From NCBI RefSeq assembly GCF_000801335.2, contig NZ_JSEH01000012.1, positions 1-64,000 of the forward strand: 64,000 bases of DNA. The letters are read 5' to 3'. The translations under genes were made by a program, and so were the position numbers. Shown piece after piece: positions 1 through 6,637 of this stretch (position 1 is its first letter; each line of letters opens with the position of its first letter). The notes under the pieces are model-generated. The model made no database searches. It was not told where the DNA came from and was given only the letters and a program-made list of their open reading frames with translations. The DNA is from Desulfovibrio sp. TomC. GTDB lineage: Bacteria; Desulfobacterota; Desulfovibrionia; Desulfovibrionales; Desulfovibrionaceae.

Positions 1-1
1 G

Positions 2-334
2 TCAAATGTTGCCCTCGCTCACCGTATTTTCTAAAACATCATTGATGCCAAATGTTTGCGACGACATTTTTCCAGCTTCCAGGATGTATCGGGTAATGGT
101 CCAGGCCTCGTTGTCGATGACGTCGAGGTGGCCGTGGCAGCCCGCGTCAGTCACGGCGGCCAGGGCGTCTATGAAGCCATCGACATCGGCCCAGCGGCCT
201 TCGTGTTCCAGGCGCAGCACGCCGTCGGCAAAGTCCGCCGTCTCAAAGGGGCATGCGGCGGCCAGCCCGGCCCCGGCCGTCTCGGTGAGGCCGCGCACTT
301 CGCCGTAGACGCGCATGTCCGGCCCTACGGGCAT
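2..334 (-). CDS. Small hypothetical protein (110 aa)
   Basis: Complete reading frame whose TGA stop is the reverse complement of bases 2-4. The start at 334 is preceded by GAGGG at about 7 nt spacing and overlaps the end of the upstream gene (stop at 325-327), so the two look translationally coupled. An alternative ATG lies six codons in, at 316, with a poorer ribosome binding site. The protein is soluble and mildly acidic, with no signal peptide or membrane segment. I recognise no family or function. Partner of the 90-aa gene upstream. Confidence 0.55.
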   Translation of the reverse strand: MPVGPDMRVYGEVRGLTETAGAGLAAACPFETADFADGVLRLEHEGRWADVDGFIDALAAVTDAGCHGHLDVIDNEAWTITRYILEAGKMSSQTFGINDVLENTVSEGNI

Positions 335-597
335 GGCACGCCCTCGTCGGCCAGCAGACGTTTGGCCACGTTCAGGTCATACAACTCCAGCGGATCGGCG
401 CCGGCACCGCGCTTTTTGTATTCCTCGGCCGCCGCCTCGATGTCGGGGTAGGGAATCCAGTCGTGGCGATCCCAGATCTCGGCGTGTTCGCTGTTCCAGA
501 GGCGAAACTCGACCTGTCCGAAGCTCACCCGCACGTACATACGCACGCGCTTTTCCGTGGGATTGGGATAGTAGTAGATACCCAGCGTGTCTTTCAT
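325..597 (-). CDS. Small hypothetical protein (90 aa)
   Basis: Starts at ATG 597 behind a clear GAAGGA ribosome binding site. The sequence begins MKDTLGIYYYPNPTEKRVRM and is rich in aromatic and charged residues, with no signal peptide, membrane helix or metal-binding motif. It overlaps the next leftward gene by 10 bases, so the pair is probably one operon. No family is recognised, and the function is unknown. Confidence 0.6.
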   Translation of the reverse strand: MKDTLGIYYYPNPTEKRVRMYVRVSFGQVEFRLWNSEHAEIWDRHDWIPYPDIEAAAEEYKKRGAGADPLELYDLNVAKRLLADEGVPCP

Positions 598-670
598 AAT
601 GTCCTTCTCATCTTTCTATACAAGCCCATCCGGCTTGAATGCTGTTTACAAAACCCCTTGAGGAACTTCC

Positions 671-719
671 CCCTTTGCAGGGGTCCGGGGGGATCATTCC
701 CCCGGCCGCCGGAGGCATC
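671..719. repeat. GC-rich palindromic intergenic repeat, copy 1
   Basis: Contains the modules GGGGTCCGGGGGGATC and GGCCGCCGGAGGCAT seen at about ten other intergenic places in the window. It lies about 20 bases downstream of the stop of the leftward glycosyltransferase gene. The self-complementary GGGGG/CCCCC core could fold as a hairpin, perhaps acting as a terminator or mRNA end stabiliser. That role is inferred. Confidence 0.7.
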
Positions 720-737
720 TCCCCTCTTCTCCCCCAT

Positions 738-1859
738 CTACCCTCTCTCCAAGCTCTTCTCGAACTCCTCCAGCGTGCGCCGGGCGGTTTCGTCCCAGGA
801 GAACAGGGCCGAGCGGGCCAGTCCCAGCCGGGCGCTCGTCTCCCGCAGGGCGTCGTCGACGGCCACCCGGGCGAGTGTTTCGCCCATGGACACGGGATCG
901 GACGGCGCGTCGAGATAGATGCCGGCCTCGCCAGCCACTTCGGGCAGGCTGGTCAGCCGCGTGGTCACCACCGGACAGCGGCAGGCCATGGCCTCCAGCA
1001 CCGGCAGGCCGAAGCCTTCGTAGATACTGGGATACACCAGGGCCAGGGCCTTGGAGTACAGCGCAGCCAGGGTGGCGTCGTCGCAGTAGCCCATTTCGAT
1101 GGGGGGCGTGCCTTCCATGCGTTCGCCGGACCAGCCGCTCCAGCCGGCCGTGACCAGCGGTACGGACAGGCCGGCGGCAGCCAGGGCCTTGGGGATGACG
1201 TGCAGGTTCTTGCGCGGGTCGTTGGTGCCGACAAAGAGGAAATAGCGCTCGGGCACGCCGGCCGGCAAGGGGAGGTCCACGGGATGGAAGACCTCCGGTT
1301 CATGCGCGTTCCAGGTGACCCGGATGCGGGCCGGATCGAGATCGAGCAGCCGCACCATCTCGGCCTTGGTATACTTGGACACGGCCAAATACCGGGCCAC
1401 GCCGGGCAGGCGCTTGTGGAAATAGCGGTTGAAGTAGCGCACCCGTTCGGCCGGATGGCGCTCGGGCATGGTCAGCAGCGACAGGTCGTGGACGGTAAAG
1501 ACCGTGGCCACCCCAGGCGGCACGCGAAAGGGGAAGAAGGCGGCCTCATGATAGATGTCAAAGCCCTTGGCGGCCCGATAGAAGGCGGCCTCGCGCTGCC
1601 AGTGGCGGGCCAGACGCACGGCCAAGCCGACGGCCGGGGGGAGCTTCCACAAGAGGCTGGTCAGGTGCGAGCGGCCGGCCAGATTTTCCGGCGGCCGGGG
1701 CGGGGTGTCCGAGACGGCGCGGCCGTCGAAATAGGCGATGTCCAGCCGGTCACCGTAGGCCCGCTCCAGGGCGGCGTAGAGGCAGCGCAGGTAGCGGCCG
1801 ATGCCGGTATTGACCGTGGCCAGGGGCACGGCGTTGACGATAACACGCAGTTTTCTCAT
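738..1859 (-). CDS. GT4-family glycosyltransferase
   Basis: This 373-aa protein probably transfers a sugar from a nucleotide-sugar donor to a growing surface polysaccharide or lipid-linked acceptor at the cytoplasmic face. The N-terminal glycine-rich loop (VNTGIGRYLR, about residues 17-26), the central FVGTNDPRKNLH segment that opens the donor-binding domain, and the EX7E-type signature YEGFGLPVLEAMA near residue 290 place it in family GT4 (GT-B fold). The start at 1859 overlaps the stop of the upstream glycosyltransferase by 4 bases (ATGA), so the two are translationally coupled. The donor and acceptor cannot be told from the sequence. Confidence 0.85.
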   Translation of the reverse strand: MRKLRVIVNAVPLATVNTGIGRYLRCLYAALERAYGDRLDIAYFDGRAVSDTPPRPPENLAGRSHLTSLLWKLPPAVGLAVRLARHWQREAAFYRAAKGFDIYHEAAFFPFRVPPGVATVFTVHDLSLLTMPERHPAERVRYFNRYFHKRLPGVARYLAVSKYTKAEMVRLLDLDPARIRVTWNAHEPEVFHPVDLPLPAGVPERYFLFVGTNDPRKNLHVIPKALAAAGLSVPLVTAGWSGWSGERMEGTPPIEMGYCDDATLAALYSKALALVYPSIYEGFGLPVLEAMACRCPVVTTRLTSLPEVAGEAGIYLDAPSDPVSMGETLARVAVDDALRETSARLGLARSALFSWDETARRTLEEFEKSLERG

Positions 1860-2983
1860 TTTTTCTCTGGTGTGGGCTGCGAGCGGCCCGCCATGACCCG
1901 GGCAGCCACGGCCTGCATGTTGCGGATAAAAACGGCTGTGTCAAAGGCGGCGGCCCGACGTTGGCAAGCCTCGCGCATCCCAAGGGCCACGTCCGGCCCC
2001 AGTTCGGCCACGGCCCGGGCCACGTCGGCCGGCCCGGGGTCCGGCGGCAGCAGGATGCCGGTTTCACCGTGCACCACCGTCTCGGTCAGCCCGCCCTCGC
2101 GCACCCCAATGACCGGTTTGCCGGCGGCCATGGACTCCACCGGCGAGATGCCGAAATCCTCGTCGCGCGGAATGTAGATGGTGGCGATGGCCGTGCCGAT
2201 CAGCCGGCGCAGCTCGGCCGCCTCGGTCCAGCCCCGGATCTCGATATTGGCGTGCCCGGCGGCGAGCTCCCGCACCCGGGCCAATTCCGAGCCGCCCGAC
2301 ACCACCACCAACCGCTTGTCCGGCAGGGCGGCAAAGGCTTCAACCACCACATCGACCCGCTTGAGCACATCCACCCGGGCCGTGGACAGGTAGAACGGCT
2401 CCTGCCCGAGGTTGGGAAAGGCGACGGTCGCCACCGGCGGATGGACCACCTCGGCCTCAAGGCCGAGAAATTGCCGGATGCGGCGGCGCACGGTCTGGGA
2501 ATTGGCCACCACCGCGTCCATGGCCCGGATGGCCGTTTCATAGCGGCGGCGGTAGCGGGCGGCCAGGAGGCGGTAGGCCGGCCGGCGCAGCGGCGACTGG
2601 CGGGCCAGATAGAAATCGCGGTGGTCGTAGAGAATGCGCGGCGGGGTGTGGCAATAGAGCACTTGCGGCCCGGCGATGCGGCCATGGGCCAAGAGGGTCA
2701 GGGCGCCGCTGTGCAGAGCCAGGGGCACGTCCGTCCGGGGGAGGTGCTCAAAGGCCAGACACATGGCCAGGGTCGCGGACAGTCGCGCAGCCAGGGGATG
2801 GCGGCCGGGGGCGTCGAGGCTTTGCGGCAGGGCGCTGCCGAAATAGTCCGGGGCAAAAGCCGCCTGGTCGAAAACCCCGGTCATCAGATCGGCGTCAAAG
2901 GCCCGGGCCAGGGTGACGGCGACCTGTTCGCCGCCGCCGGGAAAGGCGAAGGCGTCGTGCAACACAAGCGAACGATGGGACAT
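1856..2983 (-). CDS. GT4-family glycosyltransferase
   Basis: This 375-aa GT-B enzyme is the first gene of a two-gene operon with the glycosyltransferase downstream. The N-terminus carries a GGGEQVA loop (residues 15-21), typical of the acceptor-side Rossmann domain. The C-terminal domain has FYLSTARVDVLKRVD followed by PRDEDFGISPVESMAAGKP, which contains the EX7E donor-binding signature. I chose ATG 2983 because the family homology begins there (MSHRSLVLHDAF). A longer frame to 3139 adds 52 residues without family features and would overlap the divergent zinc-ribbon gene. The substrate is unknown. Confidence 0.85.
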   Translation of the reverse strand: MSHRSLVLHDAFAFPGGGEQVAVTLARAFDADLMTGVFDQAAFAPDYFGSALPQSLDAPGRHPLAARLSATLAMCLAFEHLPRTDVPLALHSGALTLLAHGRIAGPQVLYCHTPPRILYDHRDFYLARQSPLRRPAYRLLAARYRRRYETAIRAMDAVVANSQTVRRRIRQFLGLEAEVVHPPVATVAFPNLGQEPFYLSTARVDVLKRVDVVVEAFAALPDKRLVVVSGGSELARVRELAAGHANIEIRGWTEAAELRRLIGTAIATIYIPRDEDFGISPVESMAAGKPVIGVREGGLTETVVHGETGILLPPDPGPADVARAVAELGPDVALGMREACQRRAAAFDTAVFIRNMQAVAARVMAGRSQPTPEKK

Positions 2984-3119
2984 GGCGGCTCCTGCCGGGT
3001 TTTGCCGCCTGCGATAGCCCGGGACGCTGTCCCTGGCAATCCCCGACCCGTCCCGGACCTTGCACCGGACGCAAACAGTGTTACATTCCCTGGAAAGAAC
3101 ATCAGCCCAGGAGGCGGTC

Positions 3120-3314
3120 ATGGCCGATGCAACAACCATTATGCTTGGCGGCGTGGAATGCGACTACGATCCACAGACCAAAATCGCCCTGATCTACTGC
3201 GCCAACTGTTCCGAGCGCAACGAGGTGGAGGTGTGGATCAATGAAGCCGGCGTCGTGGAATACGCCGGCTTTGTCTGTGAAAAGTGCGGTTTTTTCAACC
3301 CGCCCGAGGGATAA
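3120..3314 (+). CDS. Small zinc-ribbon protein (64 aa)
   Basis: A small protein with two CxxC pairs (YCANCSE at about residue 23 and VCEKCGF at about residue 54), a spacing expected for a single structural zinc site. The start at 3120 is set by GGAGG eight bases upstream. It is divergent from the glycosyltransferase operon and followed by another small gene after about 95 bases. Such single-ribbon proteins often bind nucleic acid or protein partners, but nothing here fixes the role. Confidence 0.75.
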   Translation: MADATTIMLGGVECDYDPQTKIALIYCANCSERNEVEVWINEAGVVEYAGFVCEKCGFFNPPEG

Positions 3315-3409
3315 CTCCTGCCTGTTGTCCATTCCGCTGTTGCCCCCGCCGGCGGCCTCGGCTACACCCAGAGCCACAGGAATCAGGCACGCTCGGGAGG
3401 CTTGCCGCC

Positions 3410-3625
3410 ATGGAACAGGAAAATACCATCGCCTACTATTTGGATATGATCGAACGGGCTCCGAGTTATCAGGACCTCGTGTTCATCCGCAACCGGATCT
3501 TTGACGCCATTGAGGCCACCCTGCCCCAGGAAGACGTGGGGGTCATCAAGCGGGCCTGGACCGACCGGGCCAAGGATGAACGGGTGCCGGTGGTCCCGAT
3601 AGGCCAGAAGAACACCGGCAACTGA
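3410..3625 (+). CDS. Small hypothetical protein (71 aa)
   Basis: Begins MEQENTIAYYLDMIERAPSY behind a GGGAGG ribosome binding site at 3395-3400. The composition is that of a compact helical cytosolic protein, with no signal, membrane or metal motif. It follows the zinc-ribbon gene in the same direction and may be cotranscribed with it. Family not recognised. The 3' end is followed by a strong hairpin at 3626-3652. Confidence 0.7.
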   Translation: MEQENTIAYYLDMIERAPSYQDLVFIRNRIFDAIEATLPQEDVGVIKRAWTDRAKDERVPVVPIGQKNTGN

Positions 3626-3652
3626 ACCTCCCCGGCCCCAGGGCGGGGAGGT
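3626..3652. terminator. Hairpin between convergent genes
   Basis: Arms ACCTCCCCG (3626-3634) and CGGGGAGGT (3644-3652) pair perfectly around a 9-base loop. It lies immediately after the stop of the rightward 71-aa gene and just before the stop of the leftward 124-aa gene, so it may end transcription from both sides. There is no clear U tract. Confidence 0.6.
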
Positions 3653-3654
3653 GG

Positions 3655-4029
3655 TTACGGGCCGGGCTGACGGGTCAGATGGAGCGGCAGAGACGGCCCG
3701 GATTTCGGGGTGAAGACGGCCTCGGCCGTGTCAGGCCCGGTGAGCGTGCCTTTCAGCAGATGGCCGCTGCCATGCTGGGCCGCGAATTCCGCCCCCAGGA
3801 TCACGCCGGCCACATGGTAGGTGTTGGACGTACCGCCCATGTCCGGGATGACGATCACGCCGAAAATCATGTCGTCCTTGCGGGTGAAACTGGCCGTGAC
3901 CTGCTGGCCAAGGACCGTCGCCGACCAGTTGCCGACGATGCCGGCGTCCTTCTGGGCCGCAGCCGGCGAGGGCGTCCCCAGCCAGAGGACGGCCAGCAAG
4001 ACCGCCATCAGAAGCATCAAACGGTTCAT
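3655..4029 (-). CDS. Secreted hypothetical protein (124 aa)
   Basis: Has a Sec signal peptide (MNRLMLLMAVLLAVLWL, cleavage likely after AAA near residue 25). The mature part of about 100 residues reads like a small beta-rich domain (GIVGNWSATVLGQQVTASF). No cysteines or catalytic motif are visible in the mature part. The start overlaps the stop of the upstream 68-aa gene by 4 bases (ATGA), so the two are coupled. Periplasmic location is inferred from the signal. Function unknown. Confidence 0.7.
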   Translation of the reverse strand: MNRLMLLMAVLLAVLWLGTPSPAAAQKDAGIVGNWSATVLGQQVTASFTRKDDMIFGVIVIPDMGGTSNTYHVAGVILGAEFAAQHGSGHLLKGTLTGPDTAEAVFTPKSGPSLPLHLTRQPGP

Positions 4030-4232
4030 AGGAGCCCCTCGCGGCGCATGAGCGTCACGAACTTGGTCCGCACGGTTTTAAGCTCCAGGAGAATGGATTC
4101 CACCTGAGCGTAATGACTGGAAAAGCGAACGGCTCCGTCAAGTTCGCGCTGACGCTTGGCCAGTCGCTGATTGACGAAGTCGAGAAAGGCCTGGGGTCCG
4201 GATTCCTTACTCTCCAAAGGCAACTCCCGCAT
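4026..4232 (-). CDS. Small hypothetical protein (68 aa)
   Basis: Starts MRELPLESKESGPQAFLDF at 4232. The frame stays open upstream to 4337, but that extension is arginine-rich and would overlap the predicted promoter, so the shorter start is preferred. Predicted helical and basic towards the C-terminus (TKFVTLMRREGLL). No ribosome binding site of note. Coupled to the secreted protein downstream. No family recognised. Confidence 0.5.
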   Translation of the reverse strand: MRELPLESKESGPQAFLDFVNQRLAKRQRELDGAVRFSSHYAQVESILLELKTVRTKFVTLMRREGLL

Positions 4233-4302
4233 GTCGCCGGCGGGGCAAGAATTCGCCCGCGCCCTTATCCGGACCCGGGGTCCGATACGGCGGCGTCTTC
4301 GG

Positions 4303-4331
4303 GCTATAATCACGAACTGTCCGGCCATCAA
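4303..4331 (-). promoter_or_regulatory. Predicted sigma-70 promoter for the 4232/4029 gene pair
   Basis: On the minus strand TTGATG (4331-4326) and TATAGC (4308-4303) are separated by 17 bases, about 65 bases upstream of the 68-aa gene start. It lies downstream of the predicted terminator of the adjacent non-coding block, so the pair seems to have its own promoter. Confidence 0.4.
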
Positions 4332-4358
4332 GTCCAAAGGGTGGGAAACGGTCAGGGA

Positions 4359-4410
4359 AAAAAGCGGAAGCCGCCCAGGCCCAGGGAGTGGCCCAAGCGG
4401 CTTCCTAAAA
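4359..4410 (-). terminator. Rho-independent terminator (leftward)
   Basis: On the plus strand GGAAGCCGC (about 4366-4374) and GCGGCTTCC (about 4397-4405) form a perfect 9-bp inverted repeat. On the minus strand it is followed by GCUUUUUU, the usual U tract. No leftward gene lies upstream of it, which supports the non-coding transcript proposed here. Confidence 0.6.
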
Positions 4411-4563
4411 AGGCCGTGGTGGCGTGTTGGGGGAGGAGGCTAGGGGGTGACCGCCACGGCCAGTGATTCGAAGCGGTTCGGGTTTTGGAAGGCCGCCCGC
4501 TTACGGGGTTCCTTTAGCAAGACAGGGGCCAACGCGCAGACATTTCGGATAAATATTTTTTTA
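4359..4563 (-). ncRNA. Candidate leftward small RNA in a 500-bp non-coding block
   Basis: The stretch 4233-4741 has no credible gene. On the minus strand a perfect TATAAT (4575-4570) is followed about 160 bases later by GGCCGTGG...CCACGGCC plus five U, and about 40 bases further by GGAAGCCGC...GCGGCTTCC followed by GCUUUUUU. A GCGUUGG/CCAAC-ac-GC pairing could close the region between. This is the layout of a free-standing small RNA with one or two Rho-independent terminators. Length (about 150 or 205 nt) and shape are compatible with 6S-type RNA, but I see no sequence signature that proves it. Confidence 0.35.
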
Positions 4564-4741
4564 TCTGTAATTATAGTATGTTAACTGAGATACCCGAAAA
4601 AAATGCCGCCAAACCCGAGCAAAAAGCCGGCTGACGCCTTTCCTTTCGGTTAGCTTTTTTACAATCTTAATCTGTCCCATGCATATTTCCCGCCCCGGCC
4701 CCATACAAGCGCCCGGCGGATCGACCGGAGGCAAACACGCA

Positions 4742-6007
4742 GTGGTCAAACGCAGTATCGGAGATATCACCCCCGGCATGGTGGTCGGCCGGGACGTCAG
4801 TGGTCAGGACGGGGTGCTTCTGGCCCAGGGCGGCGTCACCCTCTCTGAGGAACACCTGCGCCTTATGCGGGCTTTTGGCGTACGCAACGTGGAAATAGCC
4901 AGCGACGACGACGGCGACGACGAGGCCGCCGTCAGACTGGAGATCGCCCGGGCGCGCTGCCGCGACCTGATGCGGCCCCGTTTCCAGGCCCTGGACCTGG
5001 AAAGCCCCTTTGGCCGGGCCGTCTTCGACCTGGCGGTCGGGCGCGCTGCGGCCCGGGCTTTGGCCGAAGGTCTGGACCTGGACACCGTGTCCGACGTCCC
5101 GACCCTCACCTGCCTGCCGCCGGAAGACCAACTTTTCGACACCTCGGCCGTGGACCCGGGCATCCTCGTCTCCGGCGAGGTGGAACTGGCCACCCTGCCC
5201 GAGGTGTATGTACGCCTGCTTGAGGCCCTGCACTCGGAAAAGGCCTCGTCCGGCGAGTTGGCCGACATTATCGGCCGCGACCCGAGCCTGACCGCCAAGC
5301 TGCTGCGGCTCGTCAACAGTCCGCTGTACGCCTCCCGGACCCCAGTCGACTCCATTGGCCGGGCCGTGTCCATGGTCGGCCAGAAAGAACTGACCACCCT
5401 GGTCACCGGGCTGGCCGCCGTGTCCGCCTTTTCCGACATCGCCCCGGGGTTGTGCGACATGCGCATGTTCTGGCGACACGCCGCCGCCTGCGGCACCTAC
5501 GCCTCGCTTCTGGCCCAATCCGTGCCCGGGGCCGACCCGAACCGGACCTTTGTGGGCGGGCTGCTCCACGACATCGGCCAACTGGTGATCCTTTGCAAAC
5601 TGCCGGCTGCGGCCGGCCGGGCCCTGCTCCTCTCCCGGGTTGAGGGACTGCCGGCCAGCGAGGCCGAGATCGCCGTGCTCGGGTTTGACCATGCCGCTGT
5701 CGGCCGGGCCTTGTTGACCAACTGGAACTTCCCGCCATCCCTGATCGCCATGACCGCCGACCATCATCACCCCGATGGCCTGCCCCAGTCCCGGGACACG
5801 GCCCTGGTCCATATTGCCGACATCCTGGCCACGGCCTGCGTCTGGCCGGCCCTGTCCGGACCGCCGACCCCGGCGGTTTCCGAGGCCGCCTGGCGCAGCC
5901 TCGGCCTGCCCGAGACCATTCTCCAAACCGTGGTCCAGGCCGGCGACGACCGAATCCGGGAGATCGAGTCCATCTTTTTGAGCGACACTGCCTCTCCTTC
6001 CCAGTAA
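4742..6007 (+). CDS. HDOD-domain signalling protein
   Basis: A 421-aa protein with a small N-terminal domain (about residues 1-120) and an HDOD domain (about 160-370; LPEVYVRLLEALHSE, IIGRDPSLTAKLLRLVNSPL, GLLHDIGQLV). HDOD proteins are relatives of HD phosphohydrolases that usually act as regulatory or scaffold modules. The GLLHDIG motif is kept, but the full HD-GYP catalytic set is not evident. I prefer GTG 4742, which has GGAGG at 4727-4731, over ATG 4679, which has no ribosome binding site. Followed after 13 bases by a TPR protein, probably cotranscribed. Confidence 0.85.
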   Translation: MVKRSIGDITPGMVVGRDVSGQDGVLLAQGGVTLSEEHLRLMRAFGVRNVEIASDDDGDDEAAVRLEIARARCRDLMRPRFQALDLESPFGRAVFDLAVGRAAARALAEGLDLDTVSDVPTLTCLPPEDQLFDTSAVDPGILVSGEVELATLPEVYVRLLEALHSEKASSGELADIIGRDPSLTAKLLRLVNSPLYASRTPVDSIGRAVSMVGQKELTTLVTGLAAVSAFSDIAPGLCDMRMFWRHAAACGTYASLLAQSVPGADPNRTFVGGLLHDIGQLVILCKLPAAAGRALLLSRVEGLPASEAEIAVLGFDHAAVGRALLTNWNFPPSLIAMTADHHHPDGLPQSRDTALVHIADILATACVWPALSGPPTPAVSEAAWRSLGLPETILQTVVQAGDDRIREIESIFLSDTASPSQ

Positions 6008-6020
6008 CCGAGGAGCCCTC

Positions 6021-6578
6021 ATGACCACGGACAAGCCCCGCGTCGTCCCCCGTCGCCACCTCTTTCGCGCCCTGCTTGGCCGCGAAATTCCGACCGAGAC
6101 GCCGCCGGCCACCCCGGGCAACGATCCCGTTGCCTCGCGCCCCGCCCCCCACGCCGCCGGCGACGCGGCCTACGCGCTTGGCGACTATCCCGCTGCCGTG
6201 GCCGCCTATCGGGAATCAGTGCGCGGCGACCTGTCCAATGTCCCGGTGCGGGCCAGACTCGGCTATGCCCTGTACGTCACCGGCCACCTTGTCCAGGCCC
6301 GGGTGGAGTTTGAGCACGGATTGCGACTCACCGACGGCGCGGATGCCTTTTGCCGTCTGGGACTCGGCCTGACCCTGATTGCCCTGGGCAAGGTTGAAAA
6401 AGCGGCTGACGTCCTGGAGCATTTTACGGCCCCGGATCTGGAGGAGTTGACCGCCCTGGCCCGGCGCATTGCCGGCCGCCTGCGCGCCGCCGAAATGACG
6501 GACCCGACGCCCCTGCGCCTGACCCTGGAGCGCTCGGCCCGGGCCATGGCCTTTTTACCGGAAACCGGCGCGGCCTGA
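6021..6578 (+). CDS. TPR-repeat protein
   Basis: A 185-aa soluble protein. Residues about 45-135 read as tandem TPR helices (GDAAYALGDYPAAVAAYRES, VRARLGYALYVTGHLVQARV, CRLGLGLTLIALGKVEKAAD). The ribosome binding site is GAGGAG, 13 bases after the HDOD gene stop. TPR proteins mediate protein-protein contact, and the position suggests a partner for the HDOD protein or for the PAS sensor downstream. No enzyme motif. Confidence 0.75.
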   Translation: MTTDKPRVVPRRHLFRALLGREIPTETPPATPGNDPVASRPAPHAAGDAAYALGDYPAAVAAYRESVRGDLSNVPVRARLGYALYVTGHLVQARVEFEHGLRLTDGADAFCRLGLGLTLIALGKVEKAADVLEHFTAPDLEELTALARRIAGRLRAAEMTDPTPLRLTLERSARAMAFLPETGAA

Positions 6579-6607
6579 CCGGCCCGCCAGGGTCTCCGGT
6601 TGCACCT

Positions 6608-6634
6608 GTGTACCGTACACGCTATCGTGTACGG
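6608..6634. promoter_or_regulatory. Overlapping palindromes directly upstream of XRE-PAS gene
   Basis: GTGTA-ccg-TACAC (6608-6620) overlaps CCGTACACG-ctat-CGTGTACGG (6613-6621 / 6626-6634), a perfect 9-bp inverted repeat ending three bases before the ATG at 6638. The position would block translation initiation or transcription. It is a likely operator, most simply for the XRE protein it precedes. Confidence 0.5.
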
Positions 6635-6637
6635 GTT

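Noticed and set aside
4455-4485. tRNA T-arm-like string (CGCTTCGAATCACTGG on the minus strand)
   Set aside because: No acceptor or anticodon arms can be drawn around it, so it is not a tRNA.
4720-4760. Cyclic-di-GMP riboswitch before the HDOD gene
   Set aside because: GGAGGCAAAC looked suggestive, but the GEMM core pairs and the tetraloop/receptor are absent. The motif is the ribosome binding site.
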